Assembly: GCA_028829895.1 (NCBI GenBank)
Contig: CM054177.1
Coordinates: 29,153,564-29,217,563 of the forward strand
Direction of reading: 5' to 3'
Length of the DNA stretch: 64,000 bases
DNA from: Sinotaia quadrata
Lineage: Eukaryota; Mollusca; Gastropoda; Architaenioglossa; Viviparidae
Below, piece by piece: positions 33,268 through 45,560 of the stretch (positions are counted from its first letter, which is position 1; each line of letters opens with the position of its first letter). A program made the translations under genes and the position numbers. A model generated the notes under the pieces. The model was not told the origin of the DNA. It did not search any database and saw only the letters and a program-made list of their open reading frames with translations.

Positions 33268-35225
33268 TATATGATAAATCTAGAAGCCGGGATAAAACAC
33301 TCGAATACTGGTATAAAAACAGAAACAGACATACCCAGGGAAAGAGAAATAAACAACAAAAAGACAGAGGTACATGAAGAAAAATTGAGATAAAGACAGA
33401 GAGACAAGCTAACTGTAACAGAAAAACAGAGTGAAAGAATCAGAGACAGACAACTAGGCAGTTAGAGACAGAAGAAAAGACAGAGGCATACACAGAAAAT
33501 ATAGCATATAGAGAGCAGGTGGATACAGCGACGAGTTAGAAAGATATAAAACATCTTGTCCTTGGCATATTCGCATGTTACATTTGAGATGAGTAGCTGT
33601 ACTGGTCAAGAAGATCCTGTTGTCCGGTTTGTGCAGAAACCCACTGGAAACACTGATGTGCTTAATAACTGTGCTCACGGCTTTCGGTTTAGAAATCGTT
33701 TCAGCATCTAAACTTATGCCACACAATAAAGTATACTAAACACCACACGACCACCACTTACCCGATAAAGCAACATGAAAAGCATTGCTTTCTGAAGGGA
33801 CGTTACTCGAAAACTTCCAAATCTTTAACTCCCCTACCCTATCACTTTGTGGCCAAGAACCGATTCTTTGGGGATTCACTGATAACCCTGTTCGTTAATC
33901 TCTGAAGGACATTTTTTAAAGGAAAATAAATTTCACATCACTGCAGTCAAAATATTCTAAGCTGAAAAGATTCAGTTATCTCTGGGTGAGAGCTTACCAG
34001 GCAGTGCACGCTCGATCCGAGACTCGGTGACAGACACCCGGTTGACACTCAACATCCGTAATAACAATAATATATTTAGTTAATCATACATAACTCTTGT
34101 TGTAACTTCCTTCAATATGTTTCTTACTCAACACGCGTATTTCACAAACGCACATTCTTCACAAACTCGTACCTCAAAAACCACTCTTGCCTCACAAAAA
34201 ATCATCTCACAAAACACATACCTCATCCATTTTGGAACGATGTAAGTCATCTCAGCTGTGTTCTCTACCTTTTGCTCTACTCATTGAGGATCTGAACCAA
34301 AAACGGTGATGAAGGCGAAGCCCGCTATGTGACAGGGGAGTTAATATCGATTTAGCATCTACGTCACTCGTGATGCGCAGCAAGCGAACCTGTAATGTGA
34401 AATTTCATAGAAAACTGCAATCACACAAGAAAGAAGTCAGCACGAGAAAACTGGTGCATTTCTATGAGGAAAAAGCTAAAAGTTGGTCCTTAGTGTGACT
34501 CTGAACTTGGACGACATGATAGGAATTTCTAGCTCCGTTTCATTGGTCCTCCTTCCGTGAGAGTGGCCGAATTATTCTGGGTCAGAGGTTGCGTTACAAG
34601 ACTTCGTAGTTGGCTGCTTTGCAGTTCCTCTCAAAGTCTACAGTCGACAGAACTGGAGGCCAGGAGGAAAGTATGATGTTTTGATAACAAGATAAAGCAG
34701 CCGACAAATTTTCCTGGAACTTAGCATTAATTAGTCCCACCCCCGACCCCGTCTTTGAAAATGTGTTTCTATAGCCACGCCATTAGCTGGTCATTGTCAT
34801 TTCTTCGCCTGGAGTTTCTGGAGTCAAAATATTTTATCTAATAATCAACAATAGACTTCAATTTGCAATTGGACTTGTATTTGCTGTTTGAAAAAAGAAG
34901 TATTGGGAACATTTTCTTATGACAGTGTAATGATTTTTTTTTTAACTTGCACTTCTGGAAAAATAATATCATGTTCATCGAAAGTAAGGGAACTTTATAT
35001 TATATATTTATTTTTTGAATTTAATATTTTAAAAATAATAATTTTTAAATTCTTTGATATATTTAGCATAGATAACAATTTACATTTTCAAAATCCATTC
35101 ATAATTACAGCCGCTTTTTTTTTTTTTAGTAAGCTGACCCATTAAACTGTCGCTGAGTGACAAATTAACCTGACAGGCAAGAGGTTAAATGTAGTCAGTA
35201 CTAGTCACGATATATCAACCGATAT
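33267..35225. other. Long unique stretch; one weak exon candidate
   Basis: Largely single-copy and CpG-normal. On the minus strand near 33990-34058 an open frame starting MLSVNRVSVTESR runs to a donor-like CCTG|GTAAGC. A second donor-like site lies at about 33765. Neither has a partner and no protein is recognised, so no gene is called. Confidence 0.3.
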
Positions 35226-35511
35226 AAACAATTTAGCTATGAAATCACAACTGAACAGTATTAGCTACGACACAGAAATAGCTGTGAACACTTTAAGTCA
35301 GAAGATAGCAACAGCAGTAAACGCTTTAAGTTAGAAGACCTTAATAGCTGTGAATAGTTAAACGATGAGACATCAACAGTTATAAATACTTTAATTTTAG
35401 TAGACGTCAAATGCTGTCAATACTTTAATTTAGGAGACGTCAAAAGGTGTCAATACCTTAATTTAGGAGACATCAAATGCTGTCAATACTTTTAATATTA
35501 GGAGACGTATC
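35226..35511. repeat. Degenerate ~35-40-bp repeat
   Basis: Units around GCTGTCAATACTTTAATTTA then GGAGACGTCAAA are clear at 35395-35505 and diverged before that. Confidence 0.75.
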
Positions 35512-35900
35512 TGTAAAAGGTAAAATATGCTAGTTCTCTGTAAAAGGTAAAATATGCTAGTTCTCTGTAAAAGGTAAAATATGCTAGTTCTCTGTAAAAG
35601 GTAAAATATGCTAGTTCTCTGTAAAAAGTAAAATATGCTAGTTCTCTGTAATAGGTAAAAAATTAATATGCTAGTTCTCTGTAAGAGGTAAAATATGCTA
35701 GTTCTCTGTAAAAAGTAAAATATGCTAGTTCTCTGTAAAAGGTAAAATATGCTAGTTCTCTGTAAAAGGTAAAATATGCTAGTTCTCTGTAAAAGGTAAA
35801 ATATGCTAGTTCTCTGTTAAAGGTAAAATATGCTAGTTCTCTGTAAAAGGTAAAATATGCTAGTTCTCTGTAAAAGGTAAAATATGCTAGTTCTCTGTAG
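35512..35900. repeat. 27-bp minisatellite, 14 copies
   Basis: Units TCTCTGTAAAAGGTAAAATA + TGCTAGT. Copies are near identical, with one 32-bp copy carrying AAAATTAAT at about 35655. The minus strand reads as a 9-residue YRELAYFTF repeat. Confidence 0.97.
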
Positions 35901-36639
35901 ACTCTCACCTCCAGACCTAAAACGAACAGTTGTCTTGTCTCTGGATTCAGCTATTTATAGAATTTATTATTTAGTCGATTTAACTGATCTTTGCTGCCTG
36001 AACATTAGGATTATTAAATTGAAAATTGAAAAACAATCTAAATATATTTCTACAAATCGAAGTCGCATAAGCAGCATTACATGAAAAATCTCTTCAGTAA
36101 TTGACAACAACAAAAAAAAAGTGTTCATGGAAAACCGGTATTTTCTTGAATTGTGATGTGTATTTCTGTTGATTCCTTTCAACAAAAACAATGCATTCTA
36201 AGTATCTTTACATGTCCTGTATTGTTAAACAAATCCACAATATCAACCAGCGAACTGGTGGAACCCTGACGTCTTTTGGATATGGCCCAAACCAAATAGT
36301 AAATAAACTAGATAACGTATCGGGCCTCCATCCACTCCTCCACACACCCCACCCATCTCCACACATCTTTTTAAAGATCCCGTATCAGCTGGGGCTCACT
36401 GCACATAAGTTATCGCCCTTGCTGTTGACGTCTAAAACCAACGAACAGCTATCTCCGGTGAATATTATGTTTGCACGTAACGTTCTGCCAGTAGGCCAGT
36501 TAACTTTCATCAAATTTTCATCAAAATAGAAAGTTAAAAGAAGAACAACTACGGGGGCGAGTGATTATGAACAAAGAACAGGACTGCTACTGCTAAAATA
36601 AAAATTTCAAAAACAATAGCAATAATATAATAGTAGGCC
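35901..36639. other. Unannotated stretch
   Basis: A 112-codon plus frame at 36191-36529 is open, but its composition and lack of motifs give no identity. No splice signals of note. Confidence 0.35.
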
Positions 36640-37270
36640 TAATAATAATGATGATGACGACAACGACAATAATGCTAATAAGAAAAGGAACGAAGGACGA
36701 AAAGGAGAACAGCAATGTTAAAGTAATAAACACAACAACAAGAACAAGAAGAATAATGGCGGATGATAATAGAATTCGGAGAGTAAAACTCACAGCCACC
36801 AGACTAACAATCGACAGAACTCATGAGAGTAAGGTTCACATCCACCAGACTGACAAGCGATTGAACTCATGAAAGTTCACAGCCACCAGACTGACAAACG
36901 ATTGAACTCATGAGAGTTCACAGCCACCAGACTGATAAACGATTGAATTTCACGAAAAGAATTATAATAATAAAAACAATAACGACGGCGACAGCAATGA
37001 TGTGGATAAAGATGATAACAATAACAAAGAAAGAGAAAACAGGACTAACAGTAAAACACTGATAATAATAATGATAACAATAACAAAGAAAGAGAAAACA
37101 GGACTAAGTGTAAAACAGTAATAATAATAATGATAACAATAACAAAGAAAGAGAAAACAGGACTAACAGTAAAACAGTAATAATAATAATCATAATAATG
37201 ACAGCGATTATGGTGATGATGATAATAATAATGATAAATTTAATTGAATAAAAAAATTAGATAATGAAAA
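36640..37270. repeat. AAT/ACA trinucleotide-rich region with 41- and 59-bp units
   Basis: Loose AAT/AAC/GAT triplets throughout. Three ~41-bp units with CACAGCCACCAGACTGACAA occur at 36795-36945, and three 59-bp units with GATAACAATAACAAAGAAAG then AGAAAACAGGACTAA at 37010-37190. Confidence 0.88.
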
Positions 37271-37970
37271 GAAAAAAACAATAATAATAGTAATATCGTT
37301 TGGATCTCGTTGAATTGTTTACACGAGATTTCAGGTTATATGCTGTAGTCGGACAGCAATACCTCATTCGATCGTTGCTTTTTTTATTACAATGTTATAA
37401 TTATGGCCTACTTAGCGCCGGGTTTTCTTTTGCGGAGCCACGAAAAGACAAACATTTGAACACCACTGGAAGCTTTTATCAACACGAGACGAGTTACTGA
37501 CTAGCATGCAATAAAACGTGAAGTGGCCGAGGGTGGGGTGGGAGGCATATATAGTTAAACATAATCAAATAGTATTCGACACACACTTCAAAAACATTAC
37601 CGCACAAACTGAACGTGAAGAGGCCAATCGAGAATATACAAATGCGTGAATTAAATTTACTTCACAGACTCTCTGCGCCCCCGTCTTTCTCTCAATGACG
37701 CCAAACGAAACGTAATTGGGAGCGCGAAACTCAGCCTTGACCTTAATACATTGTAAGAATCTGAGACGAAAGCTACAGTAAATTTTCACTCAAACTAACA
37801 TACTGTCATTTTGCGCGTTGTGGACGACATGTTTTGAAAGTTACATTGATCAATGAGCTATTTTCGGCGTTATCTCGTTATTAGAGCTATAAATAGACAG
37901 AACTTTTCTGCGTTGTTGTCGAAATCCGTTTGTAAGAGCGACGTGCTCCAGTACACTTCGGCCCTCCACT
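37271..37970. other. Unannotated stretch
   Basis: Unique, CpG-normal sequence. Short frames at 37300-37500 and 37565-37789 have no recognisable domain. Confidence 0.4.
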
Positions 37971-38378
37971 TCCGATATGGCAGTTAACGCCTTATTTCAA
38001 TCGGCTAGTCTCGCATGCATAGTTCTCTAAGTATGGCAGTTAACGCCTTATTTCAATCGGCTAGTCTCGCATGCATAGTTCTCTAAGTATGGCAGTTAAC
38101 GCATTATTTCAATCGGCTAGTCTCGCATGCATAGTTCCCCAAAAGTATGGCAGTTAACGCCTTATTTCAATCGGCTAGTCTCGCATGCATAGTTCTCTAA
38201 GTATGGCAGTTAACAACGCCTTATTTCAATCGGCTAGTCTCGCATGCATAGTTCTCTAAGTATGGCAGTTAACGCATTATTTCAATCGGCTAGTCTGGCA
38301 TGCATAGTTCCCCAAAAGTATGACAGTTAACGCCTTATTTCAATCGGCTAGTCTCGCATACATAGCTCCCTAAGTAAA
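37971..38378. repeat. 56-bp tandem repeat, 7 copies
   Basis: Units contain GTATGGCAGTTAACGCCTTA and TTTCAATCGGCTAGTCTCGC then ATGCATAGTTCTCTAA. A 114-bp pair carrying GCATTATT and CCCCAAAA variants appears twice (38087 and 38255), so dimers were copied. Confidence 0.96.
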
Positions 38379-39419
38379 TACTCAATACGACGCACACAGT
38401 GAAATTCACATTTTATTTCAAACCGATTTTATTCTTCGTTAAAAACTGTCCTTTTAACGCACCAAATTTCGCCCACGAACGCAACAAACCTCGCCTACCA
38501 ACGCAAGCACACGCACACATCTCGGAAGACGTCACTTCTGGGCCACAATCAGGGGAACTTATTCACACGTCACTTTACATCGCGCTTGAACGCGCTACAA
38601 GTCCAAGCTAGACTTGAACTCAGACCGTTGTTCACGAGGAACTGATGATGTTTTCATGTTTCTATGACGACCGTGGTAACTGCGTGACAACACGCTTTCG
38701 GTTTGACGAGGACCAACCGTTTTGCCATGAAAATATCGTTTTCGCCTCGAGGGTTCTTTTGCTTGTGGGGGTAGTAAGAATGTCATAGGGCAAATGAAGT
38801 GGTCAGTTGATTCACAACCATAAGGCAAATAATGAAATAATACAGATACTTCCTGAGATAGAGAGAGTGTGTGTGTGTGGGGGGGGAGGGAGACACACAG
38901 TTTACTAGTTTGGTAATCAGAGCGCATTTTATGCATTGCTTTTTTGTGTCTGATTGCGTGCATTAGTGTATGCGATCTGTATGTCTATGTGCGATTGTGT
39001 TTGCGGTATTTGTGTCTGTGTGCGTGCGTGCGTTCATAGGTATTCGCGTCTATGCGTTCGCTCGTATGGCGTATGTGTATTATATTCTATGAAATATTCC
39101 GTAGCTTTTCCTTTTACAGTCTCGTGTTTTTGTGAACAGATAAGCCCAGGATTAGTGGTTATGATTTAATAAGGAGGAGGTTAATACCTTGCAAACCTTT
39201 AAATAGCGACCACTTTCGCAAGAAAATATAATCGCTTTCTTACCTGGTACCAGAATGGCTGTGTATGTATTGTGAAATCAACAGTGTGTCAAATGTAATT
39301 TAAGATCCGCCTGTTTTTTTAAAAAAAATTCCTAAAACAAGAACAGGCATTACACACAAGCAAATGGGGTATACATTTTCAAGACAGGAATGATTTCCTA
39401 CTTAGTGTGAAAGCTATCA
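38379..39419. other. Unannotated stretch
   Basis: Single-copy DNA with a (GT)nG8 patch at about 38868-38888 and TGTG-rich sequence at 38960-39080. A minus-strand 122-codon frame at 38595-38963 has no recognisable motif. A consensus donor CAG|GTAAGA lies on the minus strand at about 39240 without a supported exon. Confidence 0.35.
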
Positions 39420-39715
39420 AGTATGTGCATTGAATATATATGTCTACTCTCTTATACTTATATGATTGAATATAATACGTGTCTACCTATCACAATATGT
39501 ATGTAAGGCAGTGTGTCTACCTATCACAATATGTATGTAAGGCTGTATGTCTACCTAATCATAATATGTATGTAATACAGTGTGTCTATCACAAAATGTA
39601 AGGCAGTGTGTCTGTCTATAATATTATGTGTGTGTCTATCTCACTCTATTACAACATGTAAGGCAGTGTGTCTCTCTATAATATTATGTGTGTAATACAG
39701 TGTGTCTATCACATT
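39420..39715. repeat. Degenerate ~34-bp repeat
   Basis: Units around GTGTCTACCTATCACAATAT then GTATGTAAGGCA recur about eight times with divergence. The repeat overlaps the 3' end of the hAT remnant. Confidence 0.8.
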
Positions 39716-40213
39716 ATTTTTCCTCACAGTCAGTAAACTTTCCAACATTGGAGTAGACAATTTGTTTCTCAAATTGGTTTTCAGTAAACTAACAGCTGAG
39801 AACACGCGTTCCACTTCTACTGTTCCGTGTGGAAGTGCCAACATTGTTTTTGCAAATTTTGAAAGTAGCGGAAATCTGTACTCTTTGTCATGTCTAGTGA
39901 TTTGTCCAATTTGATGCCAGAAATCTGTACTCTTTGTCATGTCTAGTGATTTGTCCAATTTGATGCCAGAAATCTGTACTCTTTGCCATGTCTAGTGATT
40001 TGTCCAATTTGATGCCAGAAATCTGTACTCTTTGTCATGTCTAGTGATTTGTCCAATTTGATGCCAGAAATCGTCATAACTTGGGACAGTATTGACATTG
40101 CTTAAACCCGCAATCTGATATTCAATAAACTCGATCTGTAAACAATCAAATTCTGCTGGAGCTGTAATTTGTGGAAAAAGTCTCGCCAGTTCCAAAATGT
40201 CCGACAGTTCCAC
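39641..40213 (-). pseudogene. hAT-family transposase remnant, C-terminal dimerisation region, frame broken by a 49-bp repeat
   Basis: Two minus-strand frames belong to one decayed gene. Upstream, 40213-39992 encodes LSDILELARLFPQ and YDDFWHQIGQITRHDKEYRF. Downstream, 39958-39641 repeats DFWHQIGQITRHDKEYRF and continues FPLLSKFAKTMLALPHG, then VERVFSAVSLLKTNLRNKLS and LLTVRKN. The PLLSK...LALP...ERVFSA...RN-LS order is the hAT C-terminal dimerisation (hATC) signature. Between the two parts a 49-bp unit with GAAATCTGTACTCTTTGTCA is repeated at 39871, 39920, 39969 and 40018. Since 49 is not a multiple of three, each added copy shifts the frame and stops appear. The RNase H-like catalytic core and any DNA-binding N terminus are missing. 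No terminal inverted repeats are evident nearby. Confidence 0.82.
39871..40070. repeat. 49-bp tandem amplification inside the hAT remnant
   Basis: Four copies starting GAAATCTGTACTCTTTGTCA at 39871, 39920, 39969 and 40018 and a partial fifth at 40067. They include GTCCAATTTGATGCCA. Copies are virtually identical, with one GTCATG/GCCATG difference, so the amplification is younger than the decay of the transposase. Confidence 0.95.
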
Positions 40214-40335
40214 AGATATTCTGTTTGTGGGTTTCAGAAGTGATATGAAAACGTAGTATGGGCAGACGAGTGCAACTCTTTGTCACCAGTCCTATGTCTT
40301 CCCGACGTCCCCCCCCTACCATTTATCGTCTGCAC

Positions 40336-40655
40336 AGACATCGCGAGTAGGCATCAAAACAGTTTTGTTGCAGGAGCACTCTGACAGGGAAATAAATCTG
40401 GTATCGATAGTGTATGCAAGGCATATGCTTTCTGATGCTACAACACATAGAGATTGAATGCTTGTCAGTGATTTGGGCCATAGAGAAATTTCAACCCTAT
40501 TTGTATGGTCACAAGTTTGTACAGCAAACAGACCACCAATCGCTCATTTATTTATCCAGAGCTAAATGCGTTGTCACTCTTAATGCAGCAATATTCATTT
40601 TGTGTAGAGTACATTGCAGAAAAAGCAACAATGCAGATTTTCTCAGTAGAAGAAA
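40336..40655 (+). pseudogene. Ty3/gypsy-type retroelement remnant, RNase H region, frameshifted
   Basis: Pieces of a Ty3/gypsy polymerase RNase H domain occur in order on the plus strand but in three different frames. Around 40350-40437 one frame gives VLLQEHSD and MLSDA. From about 40435 a second gives IEIECLSVIWAIEKF and PYLYGHKF, then TDH at about 40528. Around 40565-40625 a third frame holds the next part, and the second frame resumes with NADFLSR, ending near 40653. The order EHSD, SDA, E-CL-V-WA-EKF-PYLYG, TDH, ADFLSR is that of the gypsy RNase H domain. At least three frameshifts are present, with no protease, integrase or LTR nearby, so this is a dead fragment of about 320 bp. Confidence 0.8.
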
Positions 40656-43540
40656 ACACAGACACATGCAGTCCTGCATGTGCACCCCATCCAGTTATCC
40701 AGCAAAGGCCGGATGTTTTAGAGTTCATATCACTGATCCACTGAACTTCTTGAAGTCAACACTTGAATCTCATAATGCGACCACACTGTCCACCAAATGT
40801 TAACTATACATTAACTCAATTGCTATTCTTAATTGTTTGATTGGAAGCTAGATGCTTGCTTGCCTACACTATGTAAAGAAACTATCCATGTAAATACATA
40901 CATTTTTTTAAAAAAGAATAACTGAACTCGTCACAAGAGGAATGTACATAAGAATTGTCTGTCGTTATCTCACTATTTCCTATTTAACTGAGTTCATTGC
41001 TGTCATTACTATTTTGTCGGTACATTTCTTTTGTCTAGTAAATGGCTGCTTGTCGGCACATTTCTTTTGTCTATAAAATGACTGCTTATCGGCACCTTAT
41101 CCCTATATTACTGCAGCATGAAGACAAACGGCACGAAAACTGCTTTTGAGATGAAGTAGGATGGTAGTGAGATGTCATCAACTGCATTCGGTACGAAATG
41201 TGTTATTGTGTATAATACCTGTGTTACAGTTTTACCTTTATATTTATTTAAGACATTTTAAATACGATTATTATATTAAGTTTTAATATTACACTACGTA
41301 TTACGGTGACGTACATCCAAGCTCCCATTAATGATTATCTTTTCAAGAGTATTACTTTTACTTTAAACTAGGAACACAATTTGTATGCAATATAGACTTT
41401 TTTTGCTTCCTCATGTCTGGCGCACTATATCTGGCGCAATAACACTGATTTACTGACATACTCGGGCTTCATTGGTGATGCATTAACTTAGCCTTCACAC
41501 CCACACCACTAATTCCAAAGTCACACCACTAAATTCACAGAGACAAAACTAACAATTGCACGAAAAATCAACCAATTTGATCCATGCATTCAAAAGAAAA
41601 AAACCCCCAGTGATTGTTATTCATTATTTTTATTTGACAGTAATCTTATTTAATTATTTACACAATTAGGCCAACTAAAATATATATAATGTTGTTCTTA
41701 AGCTAACAAAAAAGTAACACACATAATATAACAAACAATAGTGTACAAGAATCAAAATTCTTTTTTCCCCCACCACATTCACAGACTAGACTTCATAAAT
41801 CATGTTTTCCTTCATTATAAAAACTCACTACACGCTGTAGTACATTCACACAATGCAGTAAAAGTTTGCAACAAATATCATATCACTTGAGTCATAATGT
41901 GATCACAACAAGACATACAAACAAACTGTACACATCTACAGACCTTTCAAAATTAATTAAAATTTGCCTGTACATTTCAACAGGGTAATAATAGCGCTGT
42001 AAACAGTTTTAAAGCAATTATGCAGTTCACTGACAGGCCACAAGAAACAAGTTCAGAAGTCAACCAACGTTGAGTGAACCTGTTAGCCAATCGGCTTCAA
42101 GCAGAAAAGACCAGCGAGCCAATTAGCATCAAAGCAGAAAAGACCGCGAGCCAATCAACTTCCAGCACACGTCAACAAACTCCACATCATCACAACCAAC
42201 TAGAATGGATTGTCTTGCGTACGGCTCGACAGTACGTCGGCCGTTTACTCTCTCTCAAACACGCGTTTGTTCTGGCACCACAGTATACATTCGTCTCCTG
42301 ATCTCTGGCGATGGAAACTTTTATTTTACAACTACGCAATTCTAGACACAAATACCCGGGCAAAAAATTAACCATATCCAACCAATGACCTTATTGTTGT
42401 ATTTCCACTCAGTTGTCTCCCTTTCTTTCTATTGCTCATCTGCAGGCCTCGCAGTCAATTCTCTAAGTGAAGTGAGTAATAGCGAAATGTTCAAACGAAA
42501 GGAAATGTTTGGTTTAAAGTTCTCAACACGTCCGCTTAAAAAAACAAATGCCCATACATCAACATGATTTATTAAGTACAAATTTATTCTAAGTACTGTT
42601 GCATGAGTTCACTCATCAATAAAGTGACATCACTGATGTGACGTAGAGAGAGAACAGAGACGTAGATGAGGTCATTTTCCGTATTACTGTGGAAGTTTCT
42701 CTTCTTTTGTTTTCAAGTTAGCAGATAAATTTCATATGACTTCATTCCAGGAAAGTACATGAAAAACTAGAAATGTCGACAGCACGGTTAAAAACCAAAA
42801 AAAAAAAGCTGATTCACCACAAAACTCACCACTTGTAATTTACAACAAAATGTGATCGTGCGCTTTCACCTTGGGGAAAGATGAAGACATTGCAAACGAA
42901 ATGCGAGAAGCGAGGCGAGTACAATCGTAACTTGAGCAAGCTGACCATCGCAACTGGCGAGTGTGAATGACCTAGACATCAAATAGCTGATTACCGGGAG
43001 ACTCCATGTGCTTAGTGAGAGACACAAAGGAACAAGACACAAAACAAGACAAACCCCGGGACTAACTGCAGTTTAACATTATTTCCCACAAGCATTCTGC
43101 ATTCTGGTGGTAAATTCCATAAGATCTGGAAACATTATCTTTTAAGAATTCAGTCGGGATAGGCGTTTGTGTGTGTGTATATGTGTGTGCAATATACTGA
43201 AAAGAGATTGAAGGGGTTCGTGTGTCCGTCAACTGTGACCCCAAAAGAAGATAGCTCCAGACAAACTAGGAAAGGTTATTTTGAGACTAAGCAGCAAGAC
43301 TAAATATCCTAAACTCTAAGGTAACTAGTGTAATACATTCAGTCTCGGGACATCTTCAAGATGTTAATGTATTGAGAAGTATTATAAATGTGTTACATTG
43401 TACAACAGTGGAATAAATATTTCTTTTCTGTCATTAACTGATTTATTTTTACAAACAAAACATGGACTGATAGCAATTAACAAGCATACAATACATTCTG
43501 TAATAAATTATTTTTAATTTTAAAAAAGAAAGTACTCCTT
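40656..43540. other. Long unique stretch, no gene recognised
   Basis: Mostly single-copy. Contains 39-bp repeats with TCGGCACATTTCTTTTGTCT at 41030-41095 and three loose ~36-bp units with GAGCCAAT and AAGCAGAAAAGACC at 42085-42165. Short frames at 42074-42567 have no recognisable domains. CpG is normal to about 43.05 kb. Confidence 0.4.
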
Positions 43541-43549
43541 TTCGGCACT

Positions 43550-43650
43550 GAAAAGAATTGAATAATAAGACAAGGGGAAAGAAGTGCCATCTCACTGAAA
43601 AGAATTGAATAATAAGACAAGGGGAAAGAAGTGCCATCTCACTGAAGGTG
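43550..43650. repeat. 47-bp duplication, 2 copies
   Basis: GAAAAGAATTGAATAATAAG then ACAAGGGGAAAGAAGTGCCA occurs at 43550 and 43597. Confidence 0.95.
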
Positions 43651-43774
43651 AAATCAAAGCGCACTATGTCTGTGACGTCACGCGCCGGCTAAGGGAACCT
43701 GTCCATTCCGTGCTTTGTGGCTTGACATCTCGCTTGTGACGTACGTCAAAATGTAGGCCTGAATCTGAATCAAA

Positions 43775-43940
43775 ACCCACCCCACTTTGTGACAGTGGCC
43801 AGTGATGGTCAAGTACCTACCATTTTGTGACAGTAGTCAGTGATGATCAAGTACCACCCTATTTTGTGACAATGGCCAGTGATGATCAAGTACCACCCCA
43901 TTTTGTGACAGTGGCTAGTGATGGTCAAGTACCTCACATT
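43775..43940. repeat. ~40-bp repeat, 4 copies
   Basis: Units contain TTTTGTGACAGTGGCCAGTG then ATGATCAAGTACCACC, with substitutions and small gaps between copies. Confidence 0.88.
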
Positions 43941-43954
43941 AACAAAGAATGGGT

Positions 43955-44290
43955 CAGGTATCTGACTTCAAGACATCAAATTAAAGTATTTCGATGAAAT
44001 CAACGTTCCTCCTTTTACAGTCAAGTTGTGAGCTAAATACCTATTTCATAAGTCACTTGACAGTCAAATTAAAGTATTTAGATGAAATAATCTATCCTCC
44101 CTTTATAAAGCCATGTCGTTACAGCAAAGTACCTACTTTGTCAGCCATATGACATTAAAATTAAGGTGTTTCTATGAAATAAATTATCCTCTCTTTACAA
44201 GTGAGGGCCAAGTACCTACTTCATGAGTCACATGACTTCAAATACAGATATTTTTGTGAAATAAATTATCCTCTTTACAAGTCATTCCTT
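43955..44290. repeat. Degenerate ~75-bp repeat, ~4 copies
   Basis: AAATTAAAGTATTT-GATGAAAT then TCCTC-TTTACA and AAGTACCTACTTCATGAGTC recur with considerable divergence. Confidence 0.75.
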
Positions 44291-44899
44291 GGCAGACAAG
44301 CGAAGATGGCTCACACTGATTTAAATGTTGTATAGTGTGAGCATAATGTTGTTAACAGTAGAGTGAAAGTCTTTCTGGAATACATTTTCCTTATTTTTAT
44401 CCATAGTGAGTAGAAATTTATTAAAAATAACAACTTTCTTCTGAATAGCAGTCTTATCCCTAATTGTAATCCTTTACAATTACATTTTTATACAAGGAAA
44501 AAAAAAAGGGATGATTTATAACAGAAATCATCCAGATATTATGTTTAAAAGTACATTGAAAAATAAATTTTCTAAGGTGTACTATGACAATGGGAGGTAA
44601 TTTTTAAATTAAGATACAGATGTGATTTCAAAATCAATTGAGTGCCAGTAAATGACAACTGGAATTTTTTAGATGGTTGTACTTTAAGTATTGTAAAAAC
44701 AAAAAGAAAATAACATATAATGACAGAGCCATAAGTATTATGAAACTAAAGAAGTGAAAAGGACAAAGAAATTAACATCAGAGACATAAATAGTGAAAAC
44801 AAAAAACGAAAATGTCAAAGAAATTAATTACAGAGCCATAAGAATTCAATTGAGAACAAAACAAAGAATACAAAGGAATTAATTATAAAGCCATAAGAA

Positions 44900-45060
44900 T
44901 ACACTTAGTGGAAATGATAGAAATTAATGAGTCACACATACTGAGAACATTCAGTGGAAATGATAGAAATTAATGAGTCAAACATACTGAGAATATTCAG
45001 TGGAAATGATAGAAATCAGTGAGTCAAGCATACTGAGAATATTCAGTGGAAATGACAAAA
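44900..45060. repeat. ~46-bp repeat, 3-4 copies
   Basis: GTGGAAATGATAGAAATTAA then TGAGTCAAACATACTGAGAA recurs three times, with a truncated leading copy. Confidence 0.88.
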
Positions 45061-45284
45061 TGTAACTGAAATGCAGTGAAAAGCACAACAAAAGAAAGAG
45101 TGCATACTCTCATACATATCATTTTAGTTTGACAATCATCTAAACATTGTATATGTTAATAAACTTATGATAATTAAAACTTGTTACTTGTAGTCATATC
45201 ACAAAGCAAACAAAGTACACACAGGAAAACTGACTAAATATCTTGTTAGGTTCCTTTCTCACATAGCAAATACAGACTGCAATG

Positions 45285-45560
45285 TTTACAGAAACTATGG
45301 ATGTGTACTGACTGTAAAATGTACAGTAACTCTACAATAAGGATAGGCACTGTTGTATGATTTACAATCACTCCACAATATGGATGTGTACAGACTGTAA
45401 AATTTACAGTAACTCTAAAAAATGTATGTGTACTGACTGTAAAATTTACAGTAACTCTACAATAAGAATATGCACTGTTGTATGATTTGCAATCACTCCT
45501 CAGAATGTACTGATACAGAATGTAAGATTTACTTTAATTCCACAATATGAATATGCAACA
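45285..45560. repeat. Degenerate ~43-bp repeat
   Basis: TGTACTGACTGTAAAATTTA then CAGTAACTCTACAATA-GGAT recurs about six times with divergence. Confidence 0.75.

Noticed and set aside
36191..36529. 112-codon plus-strand ORF
   Set aside because: Low-complexity His/Pro/Leu composition, no recognisable motif, no splice or polyadenylation context that singles it out.
39200..39300. Exon ending at a CAG|GTAAGA donor on the minus strand near 39240
   Set aside because: The adjoining sequence has early stops in two frames and no plausible acceptor close by.
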